Below are positions 26,778 to 36,008 of a DNA stretch of 64,000 nt, in pieces. A program made the position numbers and the translations under genes. The stretch is from the NCBI GenBank assembly GCA_964653075.1, contig CAZZAX010000001.1:1-64000 (forward strand). Reading direction: 5' to 3'. The DNA comes from NIOZ-UU13 sp964653075 (lineage in GTDB: Bacteria > Planctomycetota > Phycisphaerae > Sedimentisphaerales > Anaerobacaceae). The notes below the pieces were generated by a model. That model saw only the letters and a list, made by a program, of their open reading frames with translations. It did not search any database and had not been told where the DNA came from. Positions within the stretch are counted from its first letter, which is position 1. Every line of letters starts with the position of its first letter.

Positions 26778-28496
26778 TCATTTACCCAACTGTGCCGGAT
26801 AGTAATAACCCATCGTCTGAGCAGTAACACCTAATCGGTATTGACGGTCCTGCATAAGGCAGGGAAGCCGTTTAGAAGTAGGTATGTTTGTCGTGTAAAT
26901 ACGAAGCTCTCCTTTTAGGCTGGTAATTAGCTCTTCCCGATGATCACCAAGACAATCAACCACTGCTATCACCCTGCCTTCAATCGGTTGTATTGCCTCG
27001 CCAGACCAGTCACGGACCGCTCCGGATACAGCTACTTCTTTTTGAGGATCCGAATCCCACCAGAGAGCACGTGGGCTCAGGGTCCCGGTTTTCATAAACT
27101 CAATCAGCCGGCCTTTTGCGCTATAAAGCCACCGCTGCTTTAAATCCCTTTCGCCAGCATAAACTTCCATACCGGGTGAATCTGCGAGGATGTCGGCTGC
27201 CATTCCCTGGCCGTGAACATGGCGAGTGGGTTCCTTATGTGCCCAGAGTTTGCGACCTGTCATGGCGTCCACCAAACAGATTCCGTCGGTTTTCTGACGT
27301 GTCTCAAAGCCGTAAAAAACCTCCAGACCCGGATTATCAGGGTTAATATCAGCAACATAACAAATATCAGGATGTCCCATCTCCAACGTCCAGAAACCCT
27401 TTCCATTGTCATCAATTACTGCGGCCCCAATGACCAGCTCATCCCTGCCGTCACGGTCAACATCAGCACTTATCAATCCATGAGAGCTTTGTCCCCGGTA
27501 TTTCCTTTTTTCCTGTGGCGCTTCCCAATACCAGAGCTGATTGTAATCCTTATCAAGGGCCTGAATCTTTATTAGATTGTAGGTGCCTCGCTGCATAATC
27601 AGCGATGGCGTTTCGCCATTGATATATGCCACCGTAAGAAAATTACGGCAGTAATAGTTATATTTGGTAAATCCATCCCGGGTAAGCCATGCCGTTTTGG
27701 CTACTACTTTACCGCTTTCTCCGTCGATTTTAACCAGATACTCGGGCCCACTTTGGACAAGCCCTTTTTCGTCCCGTGGATCTCCAACACCTGCCTTGCA
27801 ATAAACCTCGGCTTTACCATCGCCATCCACGTCATAGACAACCCACGGCGAATACCATATTCCTGCCTCTATAGACCAGCCCATATCATAACGCCACATT
27901 CTTGTGCCATCCAGACGGTAGGCCTCGAGTTTATACGTAGTGGTGCTGCGCTTCCAGTAACCCGGCTGCTGATAGGGATCAGTATTGAAATTGGGCTGTT
28001 TAATAATATACTCATAAGCACCATCCCCATCCAAGTCTGCAATACCTACCTTCTGAAAATCATAATCACCTTTCAGCGGAATGCTAACATACGGCTTAGC
28101 ACTCCCGGTCAAATGCACGGCAACTCTTCCTAACAAATCCGGTATCAATTTCCCGTTACTCTTACGTAGTTCATAAAGATAAGTCTTATTTTTCTCTGCC
28201 GTTTTATCTACAAAGTTTGTCGGTAGAGTTTGTAATGGATGACTATGGATTAAAACTGTGTCAGGTCCTAATGCACCTTTTAAGCATCGTGAAAGTATAT
28301 AGCCAATACCTTTAGCATCAGTATCGAGTAGGCGCCAGCTTAAAAATACCGAGCCGTTCTCCCGCTCAACCGCCACCAGCCCACGATCCAGTTTCTCCAC
28401 ACCGGATACGACAGAAATACAACTAAATAGCACTGAAAATGCAATCATCCATATAATGCAAAACCTACTTCTGATAATTATTACCTCCATAACCAC
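26778..28496 (-). CDS. Exported rhamnogalacturonan lyase-like protein (PL11 type)
   Basis: A 572-residue exported protein. A hydrophobic N-terminus (FCIIWMIAFSVLFSCISVVSG) is the signal peptide. The mature part starts EKLDRGLVAVERENGSVFLSWRLL, then has repeated calcium-binding propeller loops such as VGIADLDGDGAYEYII, VYDVDGDGKAEVYCK and ISADVDRDGRDELVIG. This is the pattern of family 11 lyases (YesW/YesX), which cleave rhamnogalacturonan I by beta-elimination. The start is GTG at 28496 or ATG at 28490, 3-9 bases after the thiL stop. It shares an apparent transcript with housekeeping genes, which is unusual for a degradative enzyme. Confidence 0.82.
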   Translation of the reverse strand: MVMEVIIIRSRFCIIWMIAFSVLFSCISVVSGVEKLDRGLVAVERENGSVFLSWRLLDTDAKGIGYILSRCLKGALGPDTVLIHSHPLQTLPTNFVDKTAEKNKTYLYELRKSNGKLIPDLLGRVAVHLTGSAKPYVSIPLKGDYDFQKVGIADLDGDGAYEYIIKQPNFNTDPYQQPGYWKRSTTTYKLEAYRLDGTRMWRYDMGWSIEAGIWYSPWVVYDVDGDGKAEVYCKAGVGDPRDEKGLVQSGPEYLVKIDGESGKVVAKTAWLTRDGFTKYNYYCRNFLTVAYINGETPSLIMQRGTYNLIKIQALDKDYNQLWYWEAPQEKRKYRGQSSHGLISADVDRDGRDELVIGAAVIDDNGKGFWTLEMGHPDICYVADINPDNPGLEVFYGFETRQKTDGICLVDAMTGRKLWAHKEPTRHVHGQGMAADILADSPGMEVYAGERDLKQRWLYSAKGRLIEFMKTGTLSPRALWWDSDPQKEVAVSGAVRDWSGEAIQPIEGRVIAVVDCLGDHREELITSLKGELRIYTTNIPTSKRLPCLMQDRQYRLGVTAQTMGYYYPAQLGK

Positions 28497-28499
28497 AGT

Positions 28500-29420
28500 T
28501 CAATTCTTCAAATGGTCGTATCCTTTACTATGCAGATCTATAATACGGCCATCAGTCATCTTTATCTGCATTTTTTCAGTATCTGTGATGCAGCCTATTT
28601 GCGTAATTGCCGTCGGCTCATCCCACTTTTCCAATAATATCCGGCAATTTTCCTGTGAAAGGGTAAAAAGCAGCTCAAAATCTTCACCGTCGTTCAAGGC
28701 TGAATTTAACGGTTTTTTGTTTTTTCGAGCTTGTTGAGATATTGGAATCTTCTCCGCATTTATTAATGCCCCAACACTGCTTTGCCGGCAGATACGGTTC
28801 AAATCACTGCTGAGCCCATCGCTTATATCTATCATCGAATTCACTTTTACCATTTGAGTGATTTTTATTGCTTCCTTGACTCTCGGCTCAAATGTTAGAT
28901 GTTTCCCATAGCCTGAACCACCCAACGAGCCTGTTACACAGATATAGTCATCTACCTTCGCACCCGACCTTCTGACGGGCTCATTGTCCGCCTTTTTGCT
29001 AATCATTGCGACACTTATCGCAAAAGGATTTTCATTCTTCCACCTCGTAATATCACCACCAACAAGCTCACAGCCAAACTTTTCCCCCGCCTTAACAATC
29101 CCTGCGTGAACTTGTTTTAATTCCTTTTCGCCGAATCCTGTCGGCAGAGCAACAGAAACCACCGCGGCAACAGGCACCGTCGCCATAGCCGCACAATCGC
29201 TAAGGCTGACTGCCATGGCCTTATATCCGGCCTGCTCTAATGTCGCCTCTCTTAAGTCAAAATGCACACCGTCCAGTAACATATCGGTAGTGATAAGGAG
29301 CGACTCATCCGCTAACCGAACCTGGGCCATATCATCACCGATGCCAATAGGAAAATCTGCCGCTGACAACTTGCTTTGACGAGCAAACCATGCGGTTATT
29401 TCATCTTCTCCGGCACTCAT
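28500..29420 (-). CDS. thiL: Thiamine-monophosphate kinase
   Basis: A 306-residue enzyme of the PurM/ThiL fold that phosphorylates thiamine monophosphate to the active diphosphate. Signatures are DFPIGIGDDMAQV, LLITTDMLLDGVHFD, ALVGD-equivalent ELVGGDITR, and SMIDISDGLSSDL, with DGEDFELLFTLS near the end. Length is typical. Its start overlaps the argH stop by 4 bases. Confidence 0.95.
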   Translation of the reverse strand: MSAGEDEITAWFARQSKLSAADFPIGIGDDMAQVRLADESLLITTDMLLDGVHFDLREATLEQAGYKAMAVSLSDCAAMATVPVAAVVSVALPTGFGEKELKQVHAGIVKAGEKFGCELVGGDITRWKNENPFAISVAMISKKADNEPVRRSGAKVDDYICVTGSLGGSGYGKHLTFEPRVKEAIKITQMVKVNSMIDISDGLSSDLNRICRQSSVGALINAEKIPISQQARKNKKPLNSALNDGEDFELLFTLSQENCRILLEKWDEPTAITQIGCITDTEKMQIKMTDGRIIDLHSKGYDHLKN

Positions 29421-30805
29421 CGCTGTCCCAAATGATTATTCCAGTATGCAATTTGCTCTTTTGCCTGTTTTGGCCCGGCTGAACCTGCGGTAACGTATTT
29501 ATCTGCAACACCTGCAGCACCCAGATTTTCATATACGTCCTTCTCAACATAGGATGAATACTTTTGCAGCTCTTCCAGACTAAGGTCAGCCAAATTCTTA
29601 TTCTGCCGCTCACAATAAGCAACCAAAGACCCTACAATACCGTGTGCTTCACGAAAGGCAATACCCTTTCCAACCAGATACTCAGCTAAGGCAGTTGCAT
29701 CCAAAAAACCTTCTTCCAGCTTAGCTGAAATCTTCTTTGTATCGAATTTCGTATGTGAAACAATCGCACGCGCCACATCCAAACAGATACCGGTAGTATC
29801 ACTCGCAGCAAAGATATGAGTCTTATCTTCCTGCATATCGCGATTATAACCCGACGGCTGACCTTTCAAAATCGTCAGCATAGCCATCAATGAACCATAC
29901 ACCAAACCGGTTTTTGCCCGTATCAACTCCAAAAGGTCCGGATTACGCTTCTGCGGCATCATACTCGACGATGTGCAATAGGCATCATCAATCCGCACAA
30001 ATCCGAATTCGCTGGATGAATAGATTATCCAATCCTCGGCCAATCGGGAAAGATGTGCCGCAATAAGCGCACAATCGAAAATAAATTCCACACAATAGTC
30101 TCTGTCACTGACTGCATCAATACTGTTATAACTGATATCCGGAAAACCCAATTGCTTCGCCGTGCTTTTTCTATCCAAAGGCAGTGTAGAACCGGCCACC
30201 GCCCCACTGCCTAAAGGTGAAATATTAAGCAGGCAAAGGCAATTTTTCAGACGAATAAAATCACGCTCGAACTGCTCGGCAAAACTTAACAAATAAGAAG
30301 CAATAACTACCGGCTGTGCACGCTGAAGATGTGTATAGCCCGGCATTACATCTTCCGAATACTTACCCGCAAATTTAACAAACGCTTTTTGAAGCAGAGT
30401 TATCTTGGCCTGTAGAATCTCTATCTGGTCTCGCATCCAAAGCCGAACATCGGTAGCAACCTGGTCGTTGCGGCTTCTGCCGGTATGAAGTTTCTTAGCC
30501 GGCTCACCTATTTTCGCCACTAAGGCCGCTTCTATCGCCATATGAATATCTTCATACTTCTTCTCGAATTTGAACCGACCTGCCACAATTTCCTCGCTGA
30601 TTTCGATAAGTCCGTCCTTGATTGAATTGAACTCATCTTTGGTAATCAGCTTTTGTTCAGCTAACATTCTCGCATGGGCTATCGAGCCTGCAATATCATA
30701 TTTATAAAGCCGTTTATCTATCGACAACGATTCCACAAAATCAATGGTAAGCTCATCCGGCTCACCGGCTAATCGCTTTTCCCAACTCTTTTCTGGCTCG
30801 GCCAT
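29417..30805 (-). CDS. argH: Argininosuccinate lyase
   Basis: A 462-residue enzyme of the fumarase/aspartase superfamily; it splits argininosuccinate to arginine and fumarate, the last step of arginine synthesis. Signatures include HTGRSRNDQVATD, YTHLQRAQPV, SPLGSGAVAGSTLP and the active loop TSSSMMPQKRNPD. Length and motifs are complete. It is first in the set argH-thiL-lyase-tsaE. The preceding gene ends 79 bases upstream. Confidence 0.97.
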   Translation of the reverse strand: MAEPEKSWEKRLAGEPDELTIDFVESLSIDKRLYKYDIAGSIAHARMLAEQKLITKDEFNSIKDGLIEISEEIVAGRFKFEKKYEDIHMAIEAALVAKIGEPAKKLHTGRSRNDQVATDVRLWMRDQIEILQAKITLLQKAFVKFAGKYSEDVMPGYTHLQRAQPVVIASYLLSFAEQFERDFIRLKNCLCLLNISPLGSGAVAGSTLPLDRKSTAKQLGFPDISYNSIDAVSDRDYCVEFIFDCALIAAHLSRLAEDWIIYSSSEFGFVRIDDAYCTSSSMMPQKRNPDLLELIRAKTGLVYGSLMAMLTILKGQPSGYNRDMQEDKTHIFAASDTTGICLDVARAIVSHTKFDTKKISAKLEEGFLDATALAEYLVGKGIAFREAHGIVGSLVAYCERQNKNLADLSLEELQKYSSYVEKDVYENLGAAGVADKYVTAGSAGPKQAKEQIAYWNNHLGQR

Positions 30806-30884
30806 TATATCTACTCCAAAAGCATTATCTTCTGCTTGTAACGAACAATGCCAAAGATTACCACCAGGTTCGTTTTAAGCCGTT

Positions 30885-32270
30885 TCATTCAATCTTTTTT
30901 AATTGCTCCACTACAGTCAAACGATTGCCTTCAAAATGGAAAGCCTCAACCAATACTCGCTCGCCTGTTTTCAGACTTCGCAGCGTATTCATGAAACGCC
31001 CGCTGAGTTCCTCGTTTTCTCGAATGGTAATTATCAGCTCCCTGCCGACCGCCACCTCCGGCCTATCAGACCTATTGCTTTCCCAGACTTTAACAACTCT
31101 CTCTACTTTCAGAACAAAACCGCGGTCAAGCTTTCGAAGAACTCTGCCCACCAGTACACCACGAAATCCTATCATACCTTCGGGCAAACCTACTTCTTTT
31201 CGCTCCACTCGTCTTCTTCGTACCTCACGTTGCTCTTGTTCCCTAACTTGCCGTTCCCTTGAACCTGAGAATTGCTCTGCCAGTTGTCCAACAGCAACGC
31301 TCTTATCGGCGTTATCGAACTCCCGCCAGAGTTTTGATGCCATGGACAGGATTTCAGCAATCTGCTCGCGATTAGGGGCCCGTTCCCGGACGCGTTGTGC
31401 TTCCTCATCCCTTCGTCCCTCAAGCATCATTTCACGGGCACGAATAGCCAAAGTCAATAGCTCTACCGCTTCACGACGTTCTGCTTCTCTCAGTGCCGGC
31501 AGTGCCATTCTCATTACTTCAAGCTGATGCAGCGCAACTTCCCGCTCACTCCTGGGGCGCTCCCCTCTCGCCCTGTCTTCATCGCGTTCTCTTCGTCTCT
31601 CGCTTTCTCCCCGCTCTCTATCTTCTCTTTGTATGCGTATCCTGACTTCCCTTTCATGCTCTCTCACTGAGCCGGCTCTTTCTCGCAACTCTCTTCTCAA
31701 TCGTTCGTTTTCTTCGCGAAGTCCTTGCAGCTCTCTCTCCTGCTCCTCCACTCGCGCCCGAAGCTCTCGAAATTCTCTCGCCATCCTATCAAGGTTTGAG
31801 GAAAGAATCCTTTTCAACTCCTGCATCTGTTCAAGATATTCCGGCCTTCCGGCCTGCCTCCTTTCCTGGTTATACTCATAACAAAAAACCTCTTTGCGAA
31901 CGTTCATCCTTCTTCTGTCTCCCGGACCTTCATCAACAACTTCACGCCGTTCAGCCTCCATACCTTTAATCCACTTGTGTCCTGCCTCAGAGACAAAGGA
32001 AACACCTACTGTTTGGCCAGGTTGCAACCTCCGAACTGCCTGCCAAAGCTCCTCGCGCTGTCGGGGTACGAGTACGGTCACATGGTCGTCTCTTTCATGC
32101 GGTTTTATGACGATACCCATATATCCTCGTTCATCAACCTCCCGTTCAACCAGTCGTACAAAATTTCCTTCCACTGCCCCATTTCTGTCGCGTTCCTGAG
32201 CCAAGAGCACGCTACTGAAGATTAACATTGAAAGCATACCAAGCATAAATATTCCGCTTGCCTTTTTCAT
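30885..32270 (-). CDS. Exported Arg/Glu-rich coiled-coil protein, function unknown
   Basis: A 461-residue protein with signal peptide MKKASGIFMLGMLSMLIFSS. Three parts are visible. An N-terminal beta-rich part (GYMGIVIKPHERDDHVTVLV) covers about residues 40-110. A long highly charged helical part (about 145-350) is dominated by Arg, Glu and Gln and predicted as coiled coil (LRARVEEQERELQGLREENE). A C-terminal beta-rich part (about 365-461) has IGFRGVLVGRVLRKLDRGFV. The two beta parts resemble each other in style. I recognise no family. A periplasmic scaffold or envelope-spacing role is only a guess. Confidence 0.6.
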   Translation of the reverse strand: MKKASGIFMLGMLSMLIFSSVLLAQERDRNGAVEGNFVRLVEREVDERGYMGIVIKPHERDDHVTVLVPRQREELWQAVRRLQPGQTVGVSFVSEAGHKWIKGMEAERREVVDEGPGDRRRMNVRKEVFCYEYNQERRQAGRPEYLEQMQELKRILSSNLDRMAREFRELRARVEEQERELQGLREENERLRRELRERAGSVREHEREVRIRIQREDRERGESERRRERDEDRARGERPRSEREVALHQLEVMRMALPALREAERREAVELLTLAIRAREMMLEGRRDEEAQRVRERAPNREQIAEILSMASKLWREFDNADKSVAVGQLAEQFSGSRERQVREQEQREVRRRRVERKEVGLPEGMIGFRGVLVGRVLRKLDRGFVLKVERVVKVWESNRSDRPEVAVGRELIITIRENEELSGRFMNTLRSLKTGERVLVEAFHFEGNRLTVVEQLKKIE

Positions 32271-32512
32271 GATAGTTTTCCTTTTAATTTAGATTTGTAA
32301 AATACCCGCCATCCACACCGGTTACGGGCAACTTAAAAAGTAATTTAACAGGTAAAACACACAAAATCAACAAAATTACACAAACCTGCACGTAATCGGT
32401 AATCACCAATATTAGCAAGCCTTTGTCGCCGGCTAAATTCATTATCAAACAAAAAATATTTCAAAATCATAATCTTGCAATAACATCAAAAATCTATTAT
32501 CCTGTAATTATT

Positions 32513-33676
32513 ATGTCACAAAGACTTCTTATAACCAATTGCAGATTATTCGATGCTCCAGATGAGACACAAACAACGTCCATTCTCATCGAGAACGGCA
32601 CCTTCACTCAAATTGGTCAAATTAATCCTCCTACCGGCTGTCAGACACTCGATGCACAGGGCAGAATAGCCGCTCCGGGTTTTATTGATGTACATATTCA
32701 GGGTGCAGGGGGAGCAGACGTACTCGATGCAACGCCGGAGGCGCTGAAAGCTATATCACATACTTGTGCCCGTTTTGGAACAACGAGCTTTCTTGCCACG
32801 ACTGTATTCAAGCCGGAACAGAAAAATCAACACCTTAACATAGCCGCCAAACATGTTGGCCGGGACCTTGGTGGTGCAAATCTTCTCGGCATACATCTCG
32901 AAGGTCCATTTATCTCAATGCAAAAAAAAGGAATGATTCAGCCCGATTGTATATGTCCGCCATCCATTCAGGAGCTTGATGAAATCCTGGATATAACAAA
33001 CGGCCGGCTCAAAATGATGACAATCGCACCCGAACTGCCAGACAGCACCCAAATAATCAAACGTCTCATCGATTCCAATATCATTGCCTCTTTCGGACAC
33101 TCCAGCGCAACCCATGAACAAACAATCTACGGCTTTAACGCCGGCATCTCACATGTAACACACCTTTTTAACGCAATGCCTACACTCCACCATCGCACAC
33201 CCGGTCCATTGGCTGCCATCTTTCAGACAAAACACATAACCGCGCAGCTTATTTGCGACGGCGTCCACATACATCCAGCCGTTCTTAAACTCGCTTTTGA
33301 TATACTCGGCCCAAATCGCATTATTCCCATTACAGATGGCATGCAGGCCCTCGGTCTTGGAGACGGCCAATTCATATACAATGGTATCGAATACGAATCC
33401 AAAAACGGCACTGCAAGGTACAAAGACGGCACGCTTATCGGTACTGCTCTCGGCCAGAGTCAACTCCTCGAGAGACTCATAAGTTTCACAGGCTGCCCCT
33501 TTGAAACCGCAATAAAAACCGTTACACAAAAACCTGCTGAATTATTAGGTATCGAAGACAGAAAAGGCACTATTGAACCAGGCAAAGACGCCGATTTGGT
33601 TTTACTCGACCACACCCACTCAGTTCAGGCAACAATCGTGACAGGCAAAATCGTTTTCCGGAATGAACTAATGTAA
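32513..33676 (+). CDS. nagA: N-acetylglucosamine-6-phosphate deacetylase
   Basis: A 387-residue amidohydrolase that removes acetate from GlcNAc-6-phosphate in amino-sugar recycling. Motifs: APGFIDVHIQGAGGADVLD, GIHLEGPFIS, ASFGHSSATHEQ, HLFNAMPTLHHRTPG, and PITDGMQALGLGDG. The catalytic Asp is in the last of these. The ATG at 32513 gives the usual short N-terminal strand SQRLLITNCRLFD; a TTG at 32423 would add an unsupported extension. It is divergent from the coiled-coil gene and followed by a clear terminator, so it is a single-gene unit. Confidence 0.95.
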   Translation: MSQRLLITNCRLFDAPDETQTTSILIENGTFTQIGQINPPTGCQTLDAQGRIAAPGFIDVHIQGAGGADVLDATPEALKAISHTCARFGTTSFLATTVFKPEQKNQHLNIAAKHVGRDLGGANLLGIHLEGPFISMQKKGMIQPDCICPPSIQELDEILDITNGRLKMMTIAPELPDSTQIIKRLIDSNIIASFGHSSATHEQTIYGFNAGISHVTHLFNAMPTLHHRTPGPLAAIFQTKHITAQLICDGVHIHPAVLKLAFDILGPNRIIPITDGMQALGLGDGQFIYNGIEYESKNGTARYKDGTLIGTALGQSQLLERLISFTGCPFETAIKTVTQKPAELLGIEDRKGTIEPGKDADLVLLDHTHSVQATIVTGKIVFRNELM

Positions 33677-33714
33677 ATCGGAAAAAATTAAACAATCCGG
33701 AGAAATAAAAAAAT

Positions 33715-33742
33715 GGGAGAGCTTTCACGCTCTCCCTTTATT
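33715..33742 (+). terminator. Rho-independent terminator of nagA
   Basis: GGGAGAGC (33715-33722) and GCTCTCCC (33729-33736) form a perfect 8-bp stem with a 6-base loop, followed by TTTATTTA. An A run precedes it, so it could also stop minus-strand transcripts. Confidence 0.85.
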
Positions 33743-34066
33743 TATGTGGCTCTTTCCTTTTTCATTTTTAGCCCTTGCTTACTCCGCCGCCATCTCCATC
33801 TGACATGTGATCAAAATCCATAAGACAGGCAAAGCAAGTTTAAACTAATATGGCCTGATTGGTCATTTTCCAGAGCCACGAATTTGTTACCCTTAAATTA
33901 TAAATCGGCAGACTATGTTTAGAATCTTGAATTTTTAAACATTTTATACTCTCATTCTATAAGCTGATACATCCGCTGAAAAACAGTTTGAATCAAACCG
34001 TTCTAAATAGTAAGATTAGACCTATCCATAATAAATAATTACGTTAAAATCTAAGGAGTTGTAATC
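33743..34066. other. Intergenic region before the small membrane protein gene
   Basis: About 320 bases without a credible gene on either strand. AT-rich sequence near 33960-34050 probably holds the promoter for the next gene, whose ribosome-binding site AAGGAG is clear. No repeat or RNA structure stood out. Confidence 0.45.
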
Positions 34067-34354
34067 ATGGAACACAACAAACAAGTACTATACCAAAACC
34101 TGAATTTACGCAGTCTGGCCATCGGTTTTTTGCTGGCACTTTGCCTGCTGCTGGTCGTTGGCGCTGCTGTGAGTTATGACAATAATTCCCAACGATATCA
34201 ATGTTGTGCAGCCGGAGATGAGCAACTCGCAGTATTCGTTATTGACACTGAGACAGGGCATACCTGGAGACTCAGCCGAAATGATATGTACGACTTTGGA
34301 ACTCCGTCCGAACCCAGGTCTATACGGCGAAGTATCAGACCTATGGTAGATTAG
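34067..34354 (+). CDS. Small single-pass membrane protein, function unknown
   Basis: A 95-residue protein with a cytosolic N-terminus, one helix (LAIGFLLALCLLLVVGAAV, about 24-42) and a short exterior domain. That domain contains LAVFVIDTETGHTWRLSRND, a compact beta-hairpin-like motif, and ends with a basic tail. AAGGAG 8 bases before the ATG gives strong support for translation. I recognise the type as a conserved small planctomycete protein but know no function for it. Confidence 0.65.
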   Translation: MEHNKQVLYQNLNLRSLAIGFLLALCLLLVVGAAVSYDNNSQRYQCCAAGDEQLAVFVIDTETGHTWRLSRNDMYDFGTPSEPRSIRRSIRPMVD

Positions 34355-34406
34355 TTTATAAATCTACACATTATTTTTTGGTCATCCGTAAAATCAGGAT
34401 ATAAAT

Positions 34407-35027
34407 ATGATTATTAAAACACTTGGTATTTCAACAAGCCCGAGGATTCACGGCAACAGCGATCTTCTTCTACGGGAAGCTCTTTCGGGTGCAGAATCCG
34501 CAGGTGCAAAAACCGAATATATCCATTTGTCCGATTACGATATCGCACCGTGCATCGAGTGTAATGCCTGTTATTCAAGAGGCAATTGCAAGATTCAGGA
34601 TGACTTCAAGCAGCTTTTAAAAAAGATACTTGATGCCGACAGGCTTATATTCGCCAGCCCTGTTTTTTTTATGACAGTCTGCGCCCAGGCAAAGATGCTT
34701 ATTGATCGCAGCCAGTGTCTTTGGGCGTATAAATATGTGCTAAATAAAGAGCTATTCAGTCCCGAACGCGACCGCCGTGCAATGGTCATCGCCGTGGGCG
34801 GCTCAAAAAGCAAAAAACAATTCGAAAGTATTCGATTAACGATGAAATCCTACTTTGATGTGCTTGATATGAATTATTCTACAAATTTATTTGTCAGCAG
34901 GATTGATGATATAGGCGACATACACAAACATCCTACAGCGCTTAAGGAAGCGTTCCGCCTCGGTAAAGAACTAATAACCGCAGAGTTCCCACCGCCCCAG
35001 AAGTCTGTCAACGTCGAATTAATCTGA
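34407..35027 (+). CDS. Iron-sulfur flavoprotein / NADPH-dependent FMN reductase family
   Basis: A 206-residue flavodoxin-fold protein. The FMN phosphate loop is STSPRIHGNSDLLLREAL. The motif CIECNACYSRGNC gives four Cys spaced CX2CX2CX5C, the pattern of iron-sulfur flavoproteins (Isf), which bind a 4Fe-4S cluster beside FMN and move electrons. The segment FASPVFFMTVCAQAKMLIDR is the usual second FMN-contact region. It is 52 bases after the small membrane protein gene. The redox partner is unknown; an anaerobic lifestyle would fit. Confidence 0.88.
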   Translation: MIIKTLGISTSPRIHGNSDLLLREALSGAESAGAKTEYIHLSDYDIAPCIECNACYSRGNCKIQDDFKQLLKKILDADRLIFASPVFFMTVCAQAKMLIDRSQCLWAYKYVLNKELFSPERDRRAMVIAVGGSKSKKQFESIRLTMKSYFDVLDMNYSTNLFVSRIDDIGDIHKHPTALKEAFRLGKELITAEFPPPQKSVNVELI

Positions 35028-35062
35028 GCCTGTGCCAATTCATAATTCAACTTTACTATCTG

Positions 35063-35347
35063 CTATTCTTTGCCTTCTGGTTTAGCCCTTTTTATAACAA
35101 AGAAATATACAATTGCTCCCAAGAAATAAAAACTAAGCGACAAAGCAATCGCAGCAGCCCATATCAATTTGTCATACTCACCCTCTTTAGTCAGCGGATT
35201 ATAAAACTTCGATACCGGTCTCTTTAGACAATCGATGAGCATTATCAAAGAAAAAATCATCCCTGCAACAGCCAATATGCCCCACATAGCATGAATCCCG
35301 AAAATCGGTCTTATCGGCCAGAATGGAAACCTACACCACGTAAACAT
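35063..35347 (-). CDS. Small membrane protein, PLDc_N-like
   Basis: A 94-residue protein with two membrane helices (about 20-40 and 62-84). The second half, YDKLIWAAAIALSLSFYFLG followed by AIVYFFVIKRAK, resembles the cardiolipin-synthase N-terminal (PLDc_N) membrane module found alone in many small proteins. Function is unknown. It is convergent with the flavoprotein gene. Confidence 0.6.
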   Translation of the reverse strand: MFTWCRFPFWPIRPIFGIHAMWGILAVAGMIFSLIMLIDCLKRPVSKFYNPLTKEGEYDKLIWAAAIALSLSFYFLGAIVYFFVIKRAKPEGKE

Positions 35348-35453
35348 AACAGGTACCTCCTAAAATTTTTCCAATTTCATACAACTCTCGCGAGCAAACT
35401 TCACATCCTTTCCTGCAAAATATAACTCAAGAAATATGTCAATTGCGCTTTTT

Positions 35454-35765
35454 TTATTCAGTCTTCGATGATAAGTAAGAAAAAAGCCCAATAATCAGAA
35501 TTGCAATCACAATCAGAGTTATACATATAACAACCGGTGTCGCTATGTTCAACTTCATTTCAATAAAAATGGTTAGAGACGCTGTAAAGATAATGAAAAT
35601 AATTAGACTGACTGCCCGCCATGGGTATGCAAAATTCATTGTCCAGCCCGTCCATTTAACTGGTTTCGGCACAACCAGGCGCGGGTCGTTTTTGCAGTGA
35701 TATATTGCACCCCAGAGCCAGTTATTCTTGTCTTTCCAAAGGATTTCTAATTCCTCTTTTGTCAT
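35454..35765 (-). CDS. Small membrane protein, DUF5808-like
   Basis: A 103-residue protein. The N-terminal half (WLWGAIYHCKNDPRLVVPKP ... GWTMNFAYPW) has the DUF5808 pattern: an aromatic, then a DPR-V-K segment, then G-T-NFA. Two helices follow (about 51-68 and 76-97). Function is unknown. It lies 106 bases before the PLDc_N-like gene on the same strand; the two may form a small membrane unit. Confidence 0.62.
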   Translation of the reverse strand: MTKEELEILWKDKNNWLWGAIYHCKNDPRLVVPKPVKWTGWTMNFAYPWRAVSLIIFIIFTASLTIFIEMKLNIATPVVICITLIVIAILIIGLFSYLSSKTE

Positions 35766-35917
35766 TATTAACTTTCAAATATGATTTTTTTCTTCAGCCA
35801 ACCAAACAAACAACACTATAACCATAACCGCAATTACCATCAAAATAAAATAATTCTCTATATGCTGTGCTATTACTTATTATGAATATCATTATCTTCT
35901 TGAAGCTAAATCAATTA

Positions 35918-35954
35918 GAAAGGGGCCTATACCGAATCAATCAATATAGGCCCC
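35918..35954 (-). terminator. Terminator of the LamG/PA14 gene
   Basis: GGGGCCTATA (35922-35931) and TATAGGCCCC (35945-35954) form a perfect 10-bp stem with a 13-base loop. On the minus strand TTTCTAATT follows. It lies 55 bases after the stop of the LamG/PA14 gene. Confidence 0.75.
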
Positions 35955-36008
35955 GAATTTACGTGAAGATGCTATGTCAACTACGTAATCTTAGTTGCTG
36001 CCAGAACT

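Noticed and set aside
30840..30874. 7-bp inverted repeat AACGAAC ... GTTCGTT before argH
   Set aside because: The stem is short, the loop is 21 bases, and no T run follows on either strand, so a terminator or operator cannot be supported.
30925..31527. 200-codon Ser/Arg-rich frame antisense to the coiled-coil protein
   Set aside because: Its composition mirrors the Glu/Arg-rich codons of the real gene; no signal or motif is present.
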